This document shows positions 1 to 10,959 of a stretch of DNA of 64,000 nucleotides, piece after piece; position 1 is the first letter of the stretch; every line of letters starts with the position of its first letter. This DNA comes from Persea americana (lineage: Eukaryota; Streptophyta; Magnoliopsida; Laurales; Lauraceae): NCBI GenBank assembly GCA_029852735.1, contig CM056820.1, positions 20,157,463 through 20,221,462 of the forward strand, read 5' to 3'. Below the pieces are notes generated by a model. It was not told the DNA's origin, did not search any database, and worked only from the letters and a program-made list of their open reading frames with translations. The position numbers and the translations under genes were made by a program.

Positions 1-1172
1 GGGCAATCTTCAATGAAGCTTTCTTTGGGATTACGGAAGAAGGCTTTTCATTCTGGTGTCTCCCTAGATTGCACCAAAGCAGGGTCGGGGAGACACTATT
101 CTTTGACAAATGCAGAGAGGAGTTGGCTTTTTAACATTTGCGGCGGCACGATGGTGTGCCATAGACATCTTTTCGTCGACATCCACCGTATGTTCCCTCG
201 CATTTTGCCATGCAGTTGGGCTTCTCTCAAGGCATTGTTGGAGCGCCTTCGAGCAAGGTGAAGCGTTTTGGAGGTCTGCATGACGGGAGAAATGCATGGG
301 CCTTTTATAGCGCGGAAGACACTACTGCCCTGATTTCTTATCCTGAGTTGCCTACTTTCCGAACGGCTGGCTTCACAAAATGGTATGTGGAGAGCTTCTT
401 GATTACTTTTCCAACGATGCCTGACACGGGTAGTCGACCAACGGAGCATGGCGAGTCTTCATCTGAGCCATCCCGTCAGTTTGCGAGGAAGGTGTTGAAG
501 AGAGTCTTGAGCTCATGGGTCGAGACTCTTTCTTCTGGCCATTTGGAGGTTGGTTTTGGCATGGTGAAGCATGTGCAGGACATTCTTGCCGATAGCGAAG
601 AAGTCGGTCTGGACATTACAGATGCCAAGGCTTTTGTTGATGAAGTCATCGCTCTAGGCAACAAGTGGACTAAGACCAAGAGCTTTCTGAATGATGATTT
701 CTTCAACGAGATGTTTTTGAAGCTTTCCAGCGAGGTCAAATCTGATTTGAATGAGATCTCGCGGACTCGGAAGCAGCTCGTTCGAGAGAGGAATGTCACC
801 GAGTTGGCTATTATTGAGCTGACACAGGACCAGCACCGCCTTGATAGGGAGATCACCAAAGCCAGACAGTGCTTTGAGCTATTGGAAGAACAAGCCGCTG
901 CCAAGTGGACTGCCACTTTGAAAGCTCGCGATAGAGAGAGAACTCTCATTCGCTAAGTTGAGGAGGTCGAAAGCAAACTCCGGAGGAAGACTCAAGAATA
1001 TGAACAATGGCAGATTCTCTGGGAAGAGCTTCCTCGTGCTGAGGATGGATTGCGATGGCCTACTGCTTTTTATGGGAAGATTTTGAAGAAACACAGCCTG
1101 GAAGCTTTGAAGGCGAAGGCCAAGTGTTTGCTTGAGGAGTTAAGCCTATGGCTGAAGACCATGTTGGACTAG
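1..1172 (+). pseudogene. 3' part of antisense plant-mobile-domain/coiled-coil gene, element A
   Basis: This runs antisense to element A and matches the C-terminal part of the gene at 37514-45747. The visible part starts in the block YSLTNAERSWLFNI, has a 1-base frameshift near 187, then reads on from MQLGFSQGIVGAPSSKVKRF through LPTFRTAGFTKWYVESF. It then jumps over about 1.1 kb that is present in element B (junction near 395-400), continues SRPTEHGESSSEPSRQFARK, and enters a long coiled coil (about 700-1080, e.g. RKQLVRERNVTELAIIELTQ). The stop is TAG at 1170-1172, the same terminus as in element B; an internal TAA lies at 955. A pyrimidine-rich 3' flank follows. Confidence 0.8.
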
Positions 1173-1379
1173 CCTCCTGATTTGTAACAAACTTTTTTTT
1201 CTTTTCTTTTGGTACCTCCATGTATAAACATTTTTGGCACTTCTTTTTTTGTATCCCCTTATTTCACTTAAATTCACTTTTGATGAAAACATAAGCAAAA
1301 ATTGAATGGGAATGGTTTGTTTGAAAATTTGATCAAAAGGTTGTCATTTTGTGAAAATCTTTTGTCAAATGGTTGTTTT
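1173..1379. other. 3' flank of the antisense gene, element A
   Basis: Pyrimidine-rich non-coding sequence with TGTATAAACAT and AAAACATAAGC, conserved at 37321-37513 in element B. It probably carries the antisense transcript's 3' end; no clean AATAAA is visible. Confidence 0.45.
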
Positions 1380-1862
1380 TAGGCATGAAAGTCAGATTTT
1401 GTGGCAAAAAGCCTGGGTTTTTGATGGCTTGAAAGCCGAATTTTGGATGGCGTGAAAGCCAAAATTTTGTTTGGCATGAAAGCCAGTTTTGGGCGTGAGA
1501 GCCGATTTTTGTGGCATGAAAGCCAAGTTTTGTTTGGCATGAAAGTCGGTTTTTGGCATGAGAGCCGATTTTTGTGGCGTGAAAGCCAAGTTTTGTTTTG
1601 TGGCATGGAAGCCGATTTTTGTTTGTTTGGCGTGAAAGCCAGATTTTGTGGCATAGAAGCCAAGTTTTTTTAAAACCAAGTTTTGTTTTGTTGACATGGA
1701 AGCCAGATTTTTTTTATTTTTGGCATGAAAGCTAGGTTTTTGTTTTGTTGGCATGGAAGCCAGATTTTGGTTTTTGGCATGAAAGTCAGGTTTTTGGCAT
1801 AAAAGCCGGGTTTTGGCGTGAAAGCCGAGTTTTGGCTTGAAAGCTAGGTTTTTGGTTTTCAA
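1380..1862 (-). repeat. Minisatellite of GGCATGAAAGCC units, element A
   Basis: About eighteen degenerate copies of GGCATGAAAGCCAAATTTTG (plus strand) with a spacing of roughly 20-35 bp. The short open frames here (MPNKTWLS-type peptides) are a by-product of the repeat. The matching array in element B is at 36870-37320. Confidence 0.85.
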
Positions 1863-1865
1863 AAA

Positions 1866-2139
1866 TGCAAGTATCGACTAAGAGTCGCCTCCCTGCTGAA
1901 TGGTATTGCAAGTATCGATGGAATGTCGCTTCCTTGCTCATTCAGTTGCGAGTATCGACTGTCGCTTCCTCGCGGATTTGGGTGCAAGTATCGACTAAAT
2001 GTCGCCTCCTCGCGGATTTGGGTGCAAGTATCGACTGAATGTCGCCTCCTTGCCTTTTTCTCAAAAATTTGGTTTTGTGGGTATCGATGGAATGTCGCCT
2101 CCCCACGATTTTTGAAATTTGAGGTTTTTTCGAACCTTT

Positions 2140-2172
<33 letters not shown>

Positions 2173-2375
2173 AAATTTGGGTTGTGGATATCAACTGAAA
2201 CGTTGTGTCTCCACGATTTTTTTTGAAATTTTGCAAGTATCGACGAAGTGACGTTTTCTTGCGATTTTGAGGTTTTGAAAGTATCGAATGGGGTTCGCAT
2301 CCTTCCGATTTTTGGGTTTTGTGTGAGTATCGACTAAACGTCGCTTCCCCACGGTTTTTTTTTTGAAAAATCATT
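1866..2375 (-). repeat. Tandem array with GTATCGA...GTCGCxTCC units, element A
   Basis: About eleven degenerate units of roughly 40-55 bp, each (plus strand) GCAAGTATCGACT followed by AATGTCGCCTCCTCGC and a short variable spacer. A ~33-bp poly-T lies inside (2139-2171). The matching array in element B is at 36470-36866. It sits in the element's 3' non-coding region between integrase and the antisense gene. Confidence 0.85.
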
Positions 2376-2566
2376 TTTTGTTTAAAGATACGAGGGTCAT
2401 AAATTTTGACTCAAAACCATCTTTGGTGGTAAAAGCCAGGGTGGACTAGGGTAGAAATTCCTAAGTCCTGATTTGTGTTTCAAACCATGAATTTGGGTTT
2501 CAAGGATTGAAAGTTTTGGTCAAGTTAGGGAAGAGGCTCCTAAACTTGGATTTCGGGTTTGGTTTT

Positions 2567-2598
<32 letters not shown>

Positions 2599-2750
2599 AA
2601 CAATGAGACATTGAAAGTAAGCATTATTTTTGGCTTTCTAGAAATTTCAACATAGGGATGAAAACTCTACAAGGGGTGGGTTTGACGAGCAAATACCTAG
2701 GAATAGGCTTTGGCCATGCAGGTATCACTCTGACCCGATGTAGGAAGTCT
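2376..2750 (-). other. 3' spacer after integrase, element A
   Basis: Non-coding segment with a ~38-base poly-T run (2561-2597), matching 36103-36440 of element B. Nothing else is recognised. Confidence 0.6.
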
Positions 2751-3799
2751 TCAAGGGTAGTACCGCTTCAAGAACTTGCCATTGATGGGCAACATACATC
2801 TGTCACCTTCCATGTTTAGAAGAGCATATGCGCCATTGGAGAAGACTTTGTCGATGACGAAGGGTCCCTCCCATTTTGGTTCGAATTTGCCTTTGGATTT
2901 GTAGGCAAAAACCATTGGCCTTTTCACCGCAAGAACCAAGTCACCCTTTTTGTGGGCGCGTTGCCTGACCCTTTTGTCAAAAGATCCTGCCATGCGTGCT
3001 TGGTAAAGCTCAACGCTTTGTAGAGCTTTGAGTCGTCTTTCATCAAGATTATCCAGTTCTTGGAGTCTCAATTTGACGTTGCTTTCTTGCGTCAATTCAT
3101 TTTGTAGAGATACCCTTAAAGAAGGAATTTGTACCTCTAGGGGGCAACTGCTTCACATCTATAGACCAAGGAGAATGGTGTGCTATGGATTGGTCCTCGA
3201 ACGGTAGTCCAAGAGGCCCATAAAGCTTCAGGCAGTTTGTCGCTCCAGTCTCTTTTGTGAGTAGAGACCATTTTCTTGAGAATTTTGCAGAGTGTCTTGT
3301 TGAAGGCTTCTGCTAGTCCATTCGCTAAAGGGCTATACGGAGTCGAAGGACAACTTTGGATTTTGTATTTGTCGTAGAACCTGTAGAATCTGTGATCCCG
3401 GAATTGTGGTCCGTTATCATGGACAAATCTTTTAGGTATGCCGAAGCGACAAATGATGTTGGTTCTTAAGAATTGAATGACTGACGAGGTCTTCATTTCA
3501 CTGAACGCAGATGCTTCTGACCACTTGGAGAAATAATCCATAGCGCCGAAGATGAAGCGATGACCTTTGCTTGACGGGGGAGAGATAGGACCTATGATGT
3601 CCATACCCCAGGCTTCGAAGGGCCATGAGATCGCTGTAGGATGTAGCCATTCTAGAGGCATGTGTACATAATCTCCATGAACTTGGCATTGTTGGCAACG
3701 TTTAGCAAATTGTATTGCGTCAGCCACCATGGTAGGCCAATAATAACCTATCCTTTTAACTAATCGTACAGCTTGGGACCAGCCTGATGAGCTCCACAA
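2751..3799 (-). pseudogene. Integrase, element A
   Basis: DDE integrase that would insert the cDNA. The zinc-binding histidines lie in LCGAHQAG just upstream; Cys35 and Cys38 (RCQQCQ) follow in the frame from 3799. The catalytic triad is complete: Asp67 (WGMDIIGPI), Asp128 (FVHDNGPQF) and Glu164 (ANGLAEAFNK). After a break near 3100-3137 the C-terminal frame (3095-2751) has a GPY/F-like WEGPFVIDKVFSNGAYAL and ends at GKFLKRYYP. There is no chromodomain. Frame changes near 3790 and 3110 make the copy inactive despite intact catalytic residues. Confidence 0.92.
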
Positions 3800-4904
3800 A
3801 GACCAGTATGAACTTCTTCTAGAGTTTCTTCCGCCTCTTGTTGTGACAAGCAGCGTAGAAGTACTCCATTGAAGGATTTTCTGTAAAGCATTTTGGAGGG
3901 AATATCCAAATGAAAGTTTGGGGCTCGTCTTTGGATACTTACCCGCTCTTTTGGATCTTCAGGTAGGATTTCGAACATAATATAGTCAATGAATGGATCC
4001 CTCCAGTCTCCTATCGGAGGTTTAAGGATGGAAATCCGACCTCCGACCACTCGGTGGCATTCAGCAATTGCTTGGTGTGTGTTGAGAGGAGGGAGAATCC
4101 TTCTTTGACACACTGTAATTTGCCTGTTTTCCCCTTCTTGGGTTGCCATGGATGCAGCAAGTCCAGCCAGGGCATCTGCACGGATGTTGTCACCTTTGCG
4201 GATGTGGGTGATGTGACAGATGTCAAAGTTTTGACAAAGCGATTGCGCCTTGTTGTAGTAAGGCAACAGATCAGGCTTCCTGATTTCATATTCCTGATTT
4301 ATCTGGTTGACGATCAGTTGAGAATCCCCAAATGCTTCCAGCATGGTGATGCCAGATTCGAGGGCGAGCTCCAATCCTATAATCAGAGCTTGGTACTCAG
4401 CTGCATTATTTGAACATGGTTCCAGTAGCGAAAATGCGTGTGGAATCATGTATTTATCGGGGCTAACAAAGAGAACGCCAATTCCCGATATCAGCTTTCC
4501 TTTTTCATTTGTCCTGGTTGCACCATCGAAGTACATGTTCCAGGAGGCATTTGGTGAGGAAGTCTCCACGCTGTAGACAGGTTCGTCTGGGAGATCATCC
4601 CTGAGCGGAGAATCCTTAGGCAGTGGATGCTCTGCGAGAAAGTCTGCCAGAGCTTGACCTTTGATTGCTTTCTGTGGTACATACCTAATATCAGAATGTG
4701 ACAGAAGGATGGACCATTTTGCCAGCCGGACATTGAGAGAACCTGCTTTTGTGACAAGGACCTTTAAGAGATTGATCATCGATATCAAGTATATTGTGTT
4801 TGACAGCAAATAGTGACGCAGCTTTTGTACGACGAACATCACTGCCAAGCATTCTTTTTCGACTGGAGAGTAGCGATGCTCTGCACCTACCAACAACGAC
4901 TGTG
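3760..4904 (-). CDS. RNase H tail plus second (archaeal-type) RNase H, element A
   Basis: The segment carries the end of the gypsy RNase H (AEHRYSPVEKECLAV...LRHYL, then DIRYVPQKAIKGQALADFLA). A second, complete RNase H follows with its acidic residues in place: Asp124 (MYFDGAT), Glu168 (NNAAEYQAL), Asp191 (FGDSQLIV) and Asp241 (IRADALAGLA), numbered from 4896. A second RNase H between RNase H and integrase is the known signature of the Tat lineage. Downstream is the spacer leading to the integrase zinc domain (EEVHTGLCGAHQAG). The frame is shifted relative to RT by the deletion near 4905 and relative to integrase near 3790. Confidence 0.92.
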
Positions 4905-6212
4905 GTAGTATAGAGAAGCTTCTTTTCCTCCATCATTTTCTTGTGCAAATAGAGCGCCCAAAGAATAGTCGAGAGCTCTTGTGTACAAGATGAATGGTTT
5001 TCCGGTTATGGGAACAGCCAACACCGGAGGTTTGGTCAGGTATGAGTTGATGTCTTGAAATGCAGCTTCACATTCAGTATCCCAAACAAAGTCTACACCT
5101 TTCTTCATCAGGCGAGAAAATGGACGGCATTTTCCTGATAGATTGGAATTGAACCGTCGGATGTATGCCAATCTTCCTTGAAGCCCTTTTAGTTCTCTTA
5201 GGGTCCTTGGAGATGGCATTTCTAGAATTGCCCTGACTTTGATGGGGTCAAGTTCTATTCCAGCTTTCCGAACTATGAATCCGAGGAACTTACCCGATGA
5301 GACACCAAAGAAGCATTTGAGGGGATTCATTCGCAGTTTGTGTTTGCGAAGCCGGAGGAAGACTTCTCGAAGATCTTGGAGATGGTCTTCTTTCCTTTTG
5401 CTTTTGACGGCAAGGTCATCAACATAACATTCGACCGTCTTGTGCTGCATATCTTGGAATATCTTCATCATAGCCCTTTGATATGTTGCACCAGCATTTT
5501 TCAGACCAAATGGCATGACAGTGTAGCAGTACACGCCAAATGGGGTCCGAAAGGATGTATGCCTTTCATCTTCAGGATGCATCTTTATCTGGCTGTAGCC
5601 AGGGAAGCCGTCCATGAATGTAATTAGCTCAAACCCGCAGGTGTTGTCAATCATTACCTCCGGTATAGGGAGCGGGAATTCATCTTTGAGGCACGCATTA
5701 TTCAGGTCTCTATAGTCAATACAGACTCTGATTTGCCCATTTTTCTTTGTCACAGGGACGATGTTGGTCAACCATTCAAGATGCCGTTCCTCGCGGATGA
5801 AGCCAACGTTTTTGAGTTTCTGAACCTCTTCTTCAGTTTTGTCCATCACATCAGGACGGAATCTTCTTTGGCCTTGTTTTACAGGCCTGACATTTTCTTG
5901 CAGGTTGAGTTTGTGAACTGCTATTTTGGGATCTAAGCCAGGCATTTCAGCGTAAGACCATGCAAAACAATCAACAAACTCACGAAGAAAAGAGACATAC
6001 TCGGGTAACTCCTCATACTTTATATTCTTGCTTATGAATACAAGACGTGGGTTATCTGGTGTTCCCAAGTCTATCTTTTGAACAGAATCTTCTGTCGGAA
6101 GGTTTGAAGGTGGTTCCTCCACAATATTTTCGGTGGCTTCCAGCTCAACAAGACCTTCTGGATTTCCAAGGGCGTTTTCAGACCATGGCTCCGTTTCTGT
6201 CCATAAATCTTC
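4887..6212 (-). CDS. Reverse transcriptase domain, element A (open frame)
   Basis: RNA-directed DNA polymerase of the Ty3/gypsy type, uninterrupted over about 440 codons. Counting from the Met at 6122: RVCIDYRDLN at residues 132-141, TFMDGFPGY at 168-176 (first catalytic Asp), YVDD at 233-236 (catalytic pair), LGFIVRKAGIELDP in the thumb region, then the connection and the start of the first RNase H (ILYTRALDYSLGALFAQE). This is the best-preserved coding segment of element A. The frame ends at a 4-base deletion near 4905, seen by comparison with 16080-18378. The Met at 6122 is not a true start; the domain is read from a polyprotein. Confidence 0.93.
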   Translation of the reverse strand, partial: EDLWTETEPWSENALGNPEGLVELEATENIVEEPPSNLPTEDSVQKIDLGTPDNPRLVFISKNIKYEELPEYVSFLREFVDCFAWSYAEMPGLDPKIAVHKLNLQENVRPVKQGQRRFRPDVMDKTEEEVQKLKNVGFIREERHLEWLTNIVPVTKKNGQIRVCIDYRDLNNACLKDEFPLPIPEVMIDNTCGFELITFMDGFPGYSQIKMHPEDERHTSFRTPFGVYCYTVMPFGLKNAGATYQRAMMKIFQDMQHKTVECYVDDLAVKSKRKEDHLQDLREVFLRLRKHKLRMNPLKCFFGVSSGKFLGFIVRKAGIELDPIKVRAILEMPSPRTLRELKGLQGRLAYIRRFNSNLSGKCRPFSRLMKKGVDFVWDTECEAAFQDINSYLTKPPVLAVPITGKPFILYTRALDYSLGALFAQENDGGKEASLYYHSRCW

Positions 6213-6215
6213 TTA

Positions 6216-7000
6216 ATCGGTATTCTTCTTAAGACTTGCTATGAGATGATCCCAATCACCAGCTGAAACTTGGTCGAAGTAAGGTACTTCTTTTGGAGAC
6301 GATGGCTCTTCTGAATCAGAGAACCGTGCGTCTGTGTCATCGGGCAATTCCTCTTCATCATCAGAGAAATCATACCAATTTGATGAGCTTCCTGGGTCCT
6401 TGTCGGGTAACTCTTCAAAGAGATATCCAGGGAGATCGATGTCTTCATTGACATGAGATGTTGAGGCTTAGTCGGCAAAACGACTCTGCAGCCTTTGTGT
6501 CAGCTGTCTCATCGGAGTGTCAGGATCATACCCCAATCCGTATGAAGACTTGTCTATAAGACGGTGGAGTTTCCAATCTTCCAGCTGACTTTTGGTTAGG
6601 GTGGGTCCCAATGGTGTGAGAATACCATGGCCACCTCCCAAACCAATTGGATTTTGAGAGTCATAGCCCATTTTCTTCATGATAGCTTGTGCCATTGGAC
6701 TATACAAGGATAGTTGAGGCATACCTTCGTTTTGGAAAGGCTCGAGCAGGCAGTTTGATGAAGAAGCGTTTGATCTATGGAAGAAGATTGGTATATCTTC
6801 TGCCGACGTTTCCGGAACGACGAATGTAGCAAACGCATGATCTTCTACGTCAGCAGGGGTCTCCAATGGAGTGAGTAGGCCGAACTTGCTGAATATCAGC
6901 TTGGCTTGACGATGAATCGTCTTCAGTCTCTAAATCCGAATCCGTGTTTTGTATGATAGATACGAAGGAGACAGCAAACTTGCCCCTGTCTTTTGCTTTG
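6216..7000 (-). pseudogene. G-patch-like segment between protease and RT, element A
   Basis: The segment contains AIMKKMGYDSQNPIGLGGG, which resembles a G-patch (aromatic or hydrophobic residues then G-x-G-L-G-x-G). It is followed by DKSSYGLGYDPDTPMRQLTQ and a very acidic stretch. G-patches bind RNA or helicases in cellular proteins and occur in some retroelement polyproteins; here the role is inferred only. A stop near 6466 and a TAA near 6213 interrupt it. Element B has a weaker copy at 32540-32650, and element A2 keeps only its C-terminal part. Confidence 0.65.
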
Positions 7001-7021
7001 TCTTCTTTGCTTTAGTAGTGA

Positions 7022-7621
7022 TTATAAAGGTTTGGAAGATTTGAAGGAGATGACGAAGGGAGACAGATTGCTCTCTGTGAGTTTCCCAGAATGTTTGTTT
7101 TCTTCCGATGATTGCTGAGGAGCCTTGCCTTTATCTTTTTGGAGATTGCCGGCAAAGGATGCTGTTTTCTCCTCCTTTTCTTCTTTTTCATCCTTGTGCA
7201 TCTGAGAGTCTGCAAAATGGACTTCCTTGCCTTTGAAGGGCTTTTTGTCTGCAAACACTCGATGTATCAAGCCGTCATCGCCAACAAACTTGATGCACTG
7301 ATGTAGAGTCGAAGGAACGACACCGTTCTCGTGTATCCAAGGGCGTCCAAGAAGGATGTTGTAGCATGAAGGGGTTTTTATTGCATATACGGTGACCTCA
7401 GAGATAAGATCGCCGATTTGCAAACTGAACCGGATTTTGCCAATGGGCCTTTGAGCACTCCCATCGTATCCAAAGATGGACACAGATGTGTGGCTTAGTT
7501 TGCTAGGTGGGATACCTAGCTCTTCGAGTGCCGAAGTAGAGATGTGGTTGAGTGCAGAACCCGGGTCGATCTAGACTCTGTGTATCAGCATCTCTTTGAT
7601 GTACCCTGTGAAGTACAAGAG
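7022..7621 (-). pseudogene. Aspartic protease domain, element A
   Basis: Retropepsin-type protease that would process Gag-Pol. The active-site motif is IDPGSALN (around 7568-7545), with Pro instead of the usual Thr/Ser after the catalytic Asp. It is followed by the flap region and the late conserved NILLGRPWIH. A stop codon lies just before the motif (Val-stop-Ile) and breaks the frame. A Lys/Glu-rich tail leads towards the G-patch-like segment. Assignment rests on the D-x-G-S and LLGRPW motifs and on position between gag and RT. Confidence 0.85.
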
Positions 7622-7624
7622 TCA

Positions 7625-9418
7625 GTTGTGCTTTGTCTCGCCTAGCAGGAGGTCTTCCTTATTGAAGGCGATGGTAGCACTTGCGACTTTTTGGACCGAG
7701 AGGCATTTAGTGCAAGGTCCTCCAACTTCTTTCTTTTCTCCCTTTGAGGAGGTTTTTTGATTTTGTGACCCTATAGTCCATTTCAATTTACAGGACTTGC
7801 GGGGCATGTTTGTCGACATCCAGATTCAGTCTTTGCAGTTCTGAAATGAGACTATCACGAGTTTGTGGTGACAATCGTAATAAGTCTAGGATGTGCAGTC
7901 GTGCAGGTATGTGTTTGAAGTGCTCGATCAAGTCATACTTGAAAGCCTCCTTTAGGCCCGCATTTTCATTATCACCGCCGCTTGGGGCATTTACAACTTG
8001 TTTTCCCGAAGGATTTACATTAGAAGAAGAATAAGGTTGGTTATACTTTCTGTGGTAGTCCCGGCCAGAGCGGGTACCTTTCCCAACTTCAAAAGCTTCT
8101 AGAGGTGGTTCTTCTTTCTTAAGATCCCCTTCGGGCTCAAGGGGCAGATCCTCCTGATTTCTGAAAAACGCTTCTGTAGCAATATTGCCGTCTTCAGTTA
8201 TTGCATTGCATGGAGCATTTTCCGGGAACAAGTCCTGAACAGCTTCCAACACCTTTTCTTCTTTGTCCAGTATTTCATCGGTCCAGACATCTCCTATGAA
8301 GTTGGGTACCTGGGACCAATTAACTGGGTTTTCTTTGAAGACTTCATCAGCCAGAGCTTCTTCATGGTGATCAGTCGGAAAAGGCTTGAATTCTGATGTC
8401 ACTGTTTCAGGAGACGATGGCTGAGAAGGTGCTATCTCAGTGGAAGTCACCCAAGAATATGTAGCTCCAGAAGATATTCTACCGGATACATTTTAAGAGT
8501 CCGTGGCCTCAGCAGATGGAGCTTCAGAGGCACTATCATCCTGAACTATCACATTACAGGCAACTTTGATAGAAGATGCCTCCATAATGGACCGTTGGGA
8601 ATCAGACTCATCCTCCGATGTAAGAGGATCATCAATCCAGCAACTTTCTTCATTTTCCGGAGTCAATGGAGGGGATGCTTGTAGATTTTCCGGGACTTCC
8701 GGTTCTGGATTTTGATGAAGTTGGTTGATGTGATCCTGCTCCTGCTCTATGGCTAGACGCTGCAAGATCCTCGCATTTTCTTCAAGATCGGGCATAGGAG
8801 CCAACTCTTCTTCTTCATCTGCCCCTTGTGGTTCGACCTGGCTGGGATCCACTAGAGCATTTGTTTGTGCTGTGTTAACAGCATTTTGGGCAGCCTCTTG
8901 GTCATCATCATCATCAGACCAGGATCCTTGTGGCTGGAAGGGGTTATACCAGATTACTGGCATAAAGTGGGATTCCGGCATCCATTCTTCGTCAGAGAGA
9001 TATTCTTCGGTTTCAAGCGATTCCTCCCACTCATCGGTGTCACTGGCAGTGTCACTGGACTCGTATCCATTCATGGAGAATCCAACTACCGAGTTACAAG
9101 AGTATGATGTCCCCTTTGTAGTCTCATCTCTGAGCCGTGATGGCATGAAATCACTGAGAGTGAATTTTCTTATCACTCTTAGAACTTTGGGGAGAGACCC
9201 TTCTGTTGCCCCCAGTGAAGCGATAGAGGAGGTTTCTGCTTTTTCAGGGACCTCTTGTTTTGTTTGAGCCTTCTTCTGCTGTTTGAGCTTGTGGAGTTGT
9301 CTCTTGCTTGCCTTCGCTGTTGAGCGGTCGGCTTTGTTTTGACGATCTCCCAATTTTCATCTTCTAGGAGATCGGGATGTACCCATATGGGCTGTCCCTC
9401 TAGTGTTGGGTAAGGCAC
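7625..9418 (-). pseudogene. Acidic linker between gag and protease, element A
   Basis: Long, low-complexity, Glu/Asp/Ser/Pro-rich polyprotein region running VPYPTLEGQPIWVHPDLLED, then a block with DDDDQEAAQ, then NWSQVPNFIGDVWTDEILDK. No known fold is recognised. Element B has the same region at 29831-31627, with better conservation of a C-terminal block (MLSVQKxASATIAFNKEDLL type) just before the protease. Stops near 9420 and 8492 and a frame change near 7800 break it. It may be a spacer or a lineage-specific domain; its length is unusual. Confidence 0.6.
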
Positions 9419-9424
9419 CAGCTC

Positions 9425-10952
9425 TTAGGACGTTTGGGTCATTTTTATCACCTTGAAGGAAGTAGTGACTTTTTCCTTTGATGATTTGGATGTTTGTCCA
9501 TATGACACCATGTTGACGGAGGCAGACCCATAGTTTTTGTCAAAGGTGATGACTCCATTTTTCCACATCTTGTTGATCTTCTCTCTCACAACGAAACATT
9601 GGTTGAGAGGATGCGAGACCATTTGGTGGTATGGACAATATCGGGGATCGTTGGTTTTGCCAACATCTCCCGGTCTTTTGGGGTCAGGCAAGGTGAGTTT
9701 TCCATTTGCCAAGAGAGCCCCCAAATATTTCTTCAACATCTTCATCGAATGGGTATTTCTTTTCTACTCGTTCTTTGAAGGCATTAGAGAGTTCAGGTCT
9801 CTTACCTACAACTTTATTTTCAGCTTTCTTTGGTGGCTGAGGAGCTGACTTGGTTTGCACATTGAGAACCTCCTTTTTCTTTGGCATGGAGGTCGGAATG
9901 GCGGTCTGCTCCTTCTTTGATGGCTTCTAACTGTTGAGGTCTTCAATCACCGTTTTAGCCTCCATAGATGCTTCTGGGAGTTCTCCCAAGTTTTTTGATT
10001 TGTTGCCGATGATCATGGAGCGGATCCTTGCTCTCATGTTGTTTCGGCAAATGTTGACTAGCGACGCTTGTGGCAGCACATCTGAGCATTTGTATGCCAT
10101 TGCTTTCCACTTGTGAATGAAGTCGTATGTCGATTTTTTCTCTCCATGTTTAAGGCTGCAGAGCTGAGCCATAGTAACAGGATGATCCTCACCTTTGAAG
10201 TGGGTCAGGAAAAGTGTCTCTAGCATGGTCCAATTTTTAATGGAGTCCTCTGGCAGAGTGGAATACCAATCAAAGGTCGTACCTTTTAGGGTACTTGCAA
10301 AGAGCCGGATCTTGAGTGCATCTTGATCCGCAATCGTTCATGTCAGGATCTTGAAGTGGATGACATGCTGTCTGGCTGAACCTTTCCCCTTATATGTTTG
10401 GAGAAGAGGTTGTTTGAACTTTTGGGGAAACAGAACTGAGTCCATCCATAAGGGATATGGTGGCTTGATCCCATGCTCCTTCAGTGTATCCTCTTCTTTT
10501 GCTTTGGCGAGGATATTGTCCACGTCCTTTTTAGTAAGGGCGCGTGACTCATCTTCTCTACCGTTTGCCTCATCTTATGGAGGAACTTCCTTATTGTTTG
10601 GTGGACGCTGGAGAGTGAGAAGGAGGTTTTCCATCAAAACCTCTATTCTATGCTGTCCTTGCTCTAGCTGCTGAATGCGTAGAGCCATGTCGTCATGTGG
10701 TGGAGGTTGCTCAGAGTTTGTGACCAAGACATTCATCATTCGTGAGTCGAAAGAGGATACTGTCTTAGTGACTGAGCTAAAGCTTATTCTTTTAGATGAA
10801 GAGCCCGAGGAATGATCACTCCGATGTCCCTGGCTTGAAGGAGTGGGAGAGTCTTCCTGATGTCTTCTCGTCCGGGAGACGCTGCGTGTCACCGGTCGTC
10901 TGGCATGTATTTTCGTCGCAGACTTCTGGCGTCTTTTGGTTTTGCCAACCAT
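9425..10952 (-). pseudogene. Gag core (capsid/nucleocapsid), element A
   Basis: Structural protein of the virus-like particle. The order is a Ser/Arg-rich N-terminus, a short coiled-coil-like stretch (MALRIQQLEQGQHRIEVL), the retrotransposon-gag region around LFASTLKG...DWYSTLP, then a zinc-knuckle-like CPYHQMVSHPLNQC of pattern C-x2-H-x4-H-x4-C (Cys37, His40, His45, Cys50 of the frame starting at 9745). An in-frame stop near 10573 (glutamine in element B), another near 10337, one near 9926 and a frameshift near 9720 break it. All four zinc ligands are retained here, whereas element B has lost one histidine. Confidence 0.85.
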
Positions 10953-10959
10953 GTGGACA

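Noticed and set aside
1379..1862. Frames with repeated MPNKTWLS/HAKQNLAF peptides
   Set aside because: By-product of the minisatellite; no conserved frame between copies A and B.
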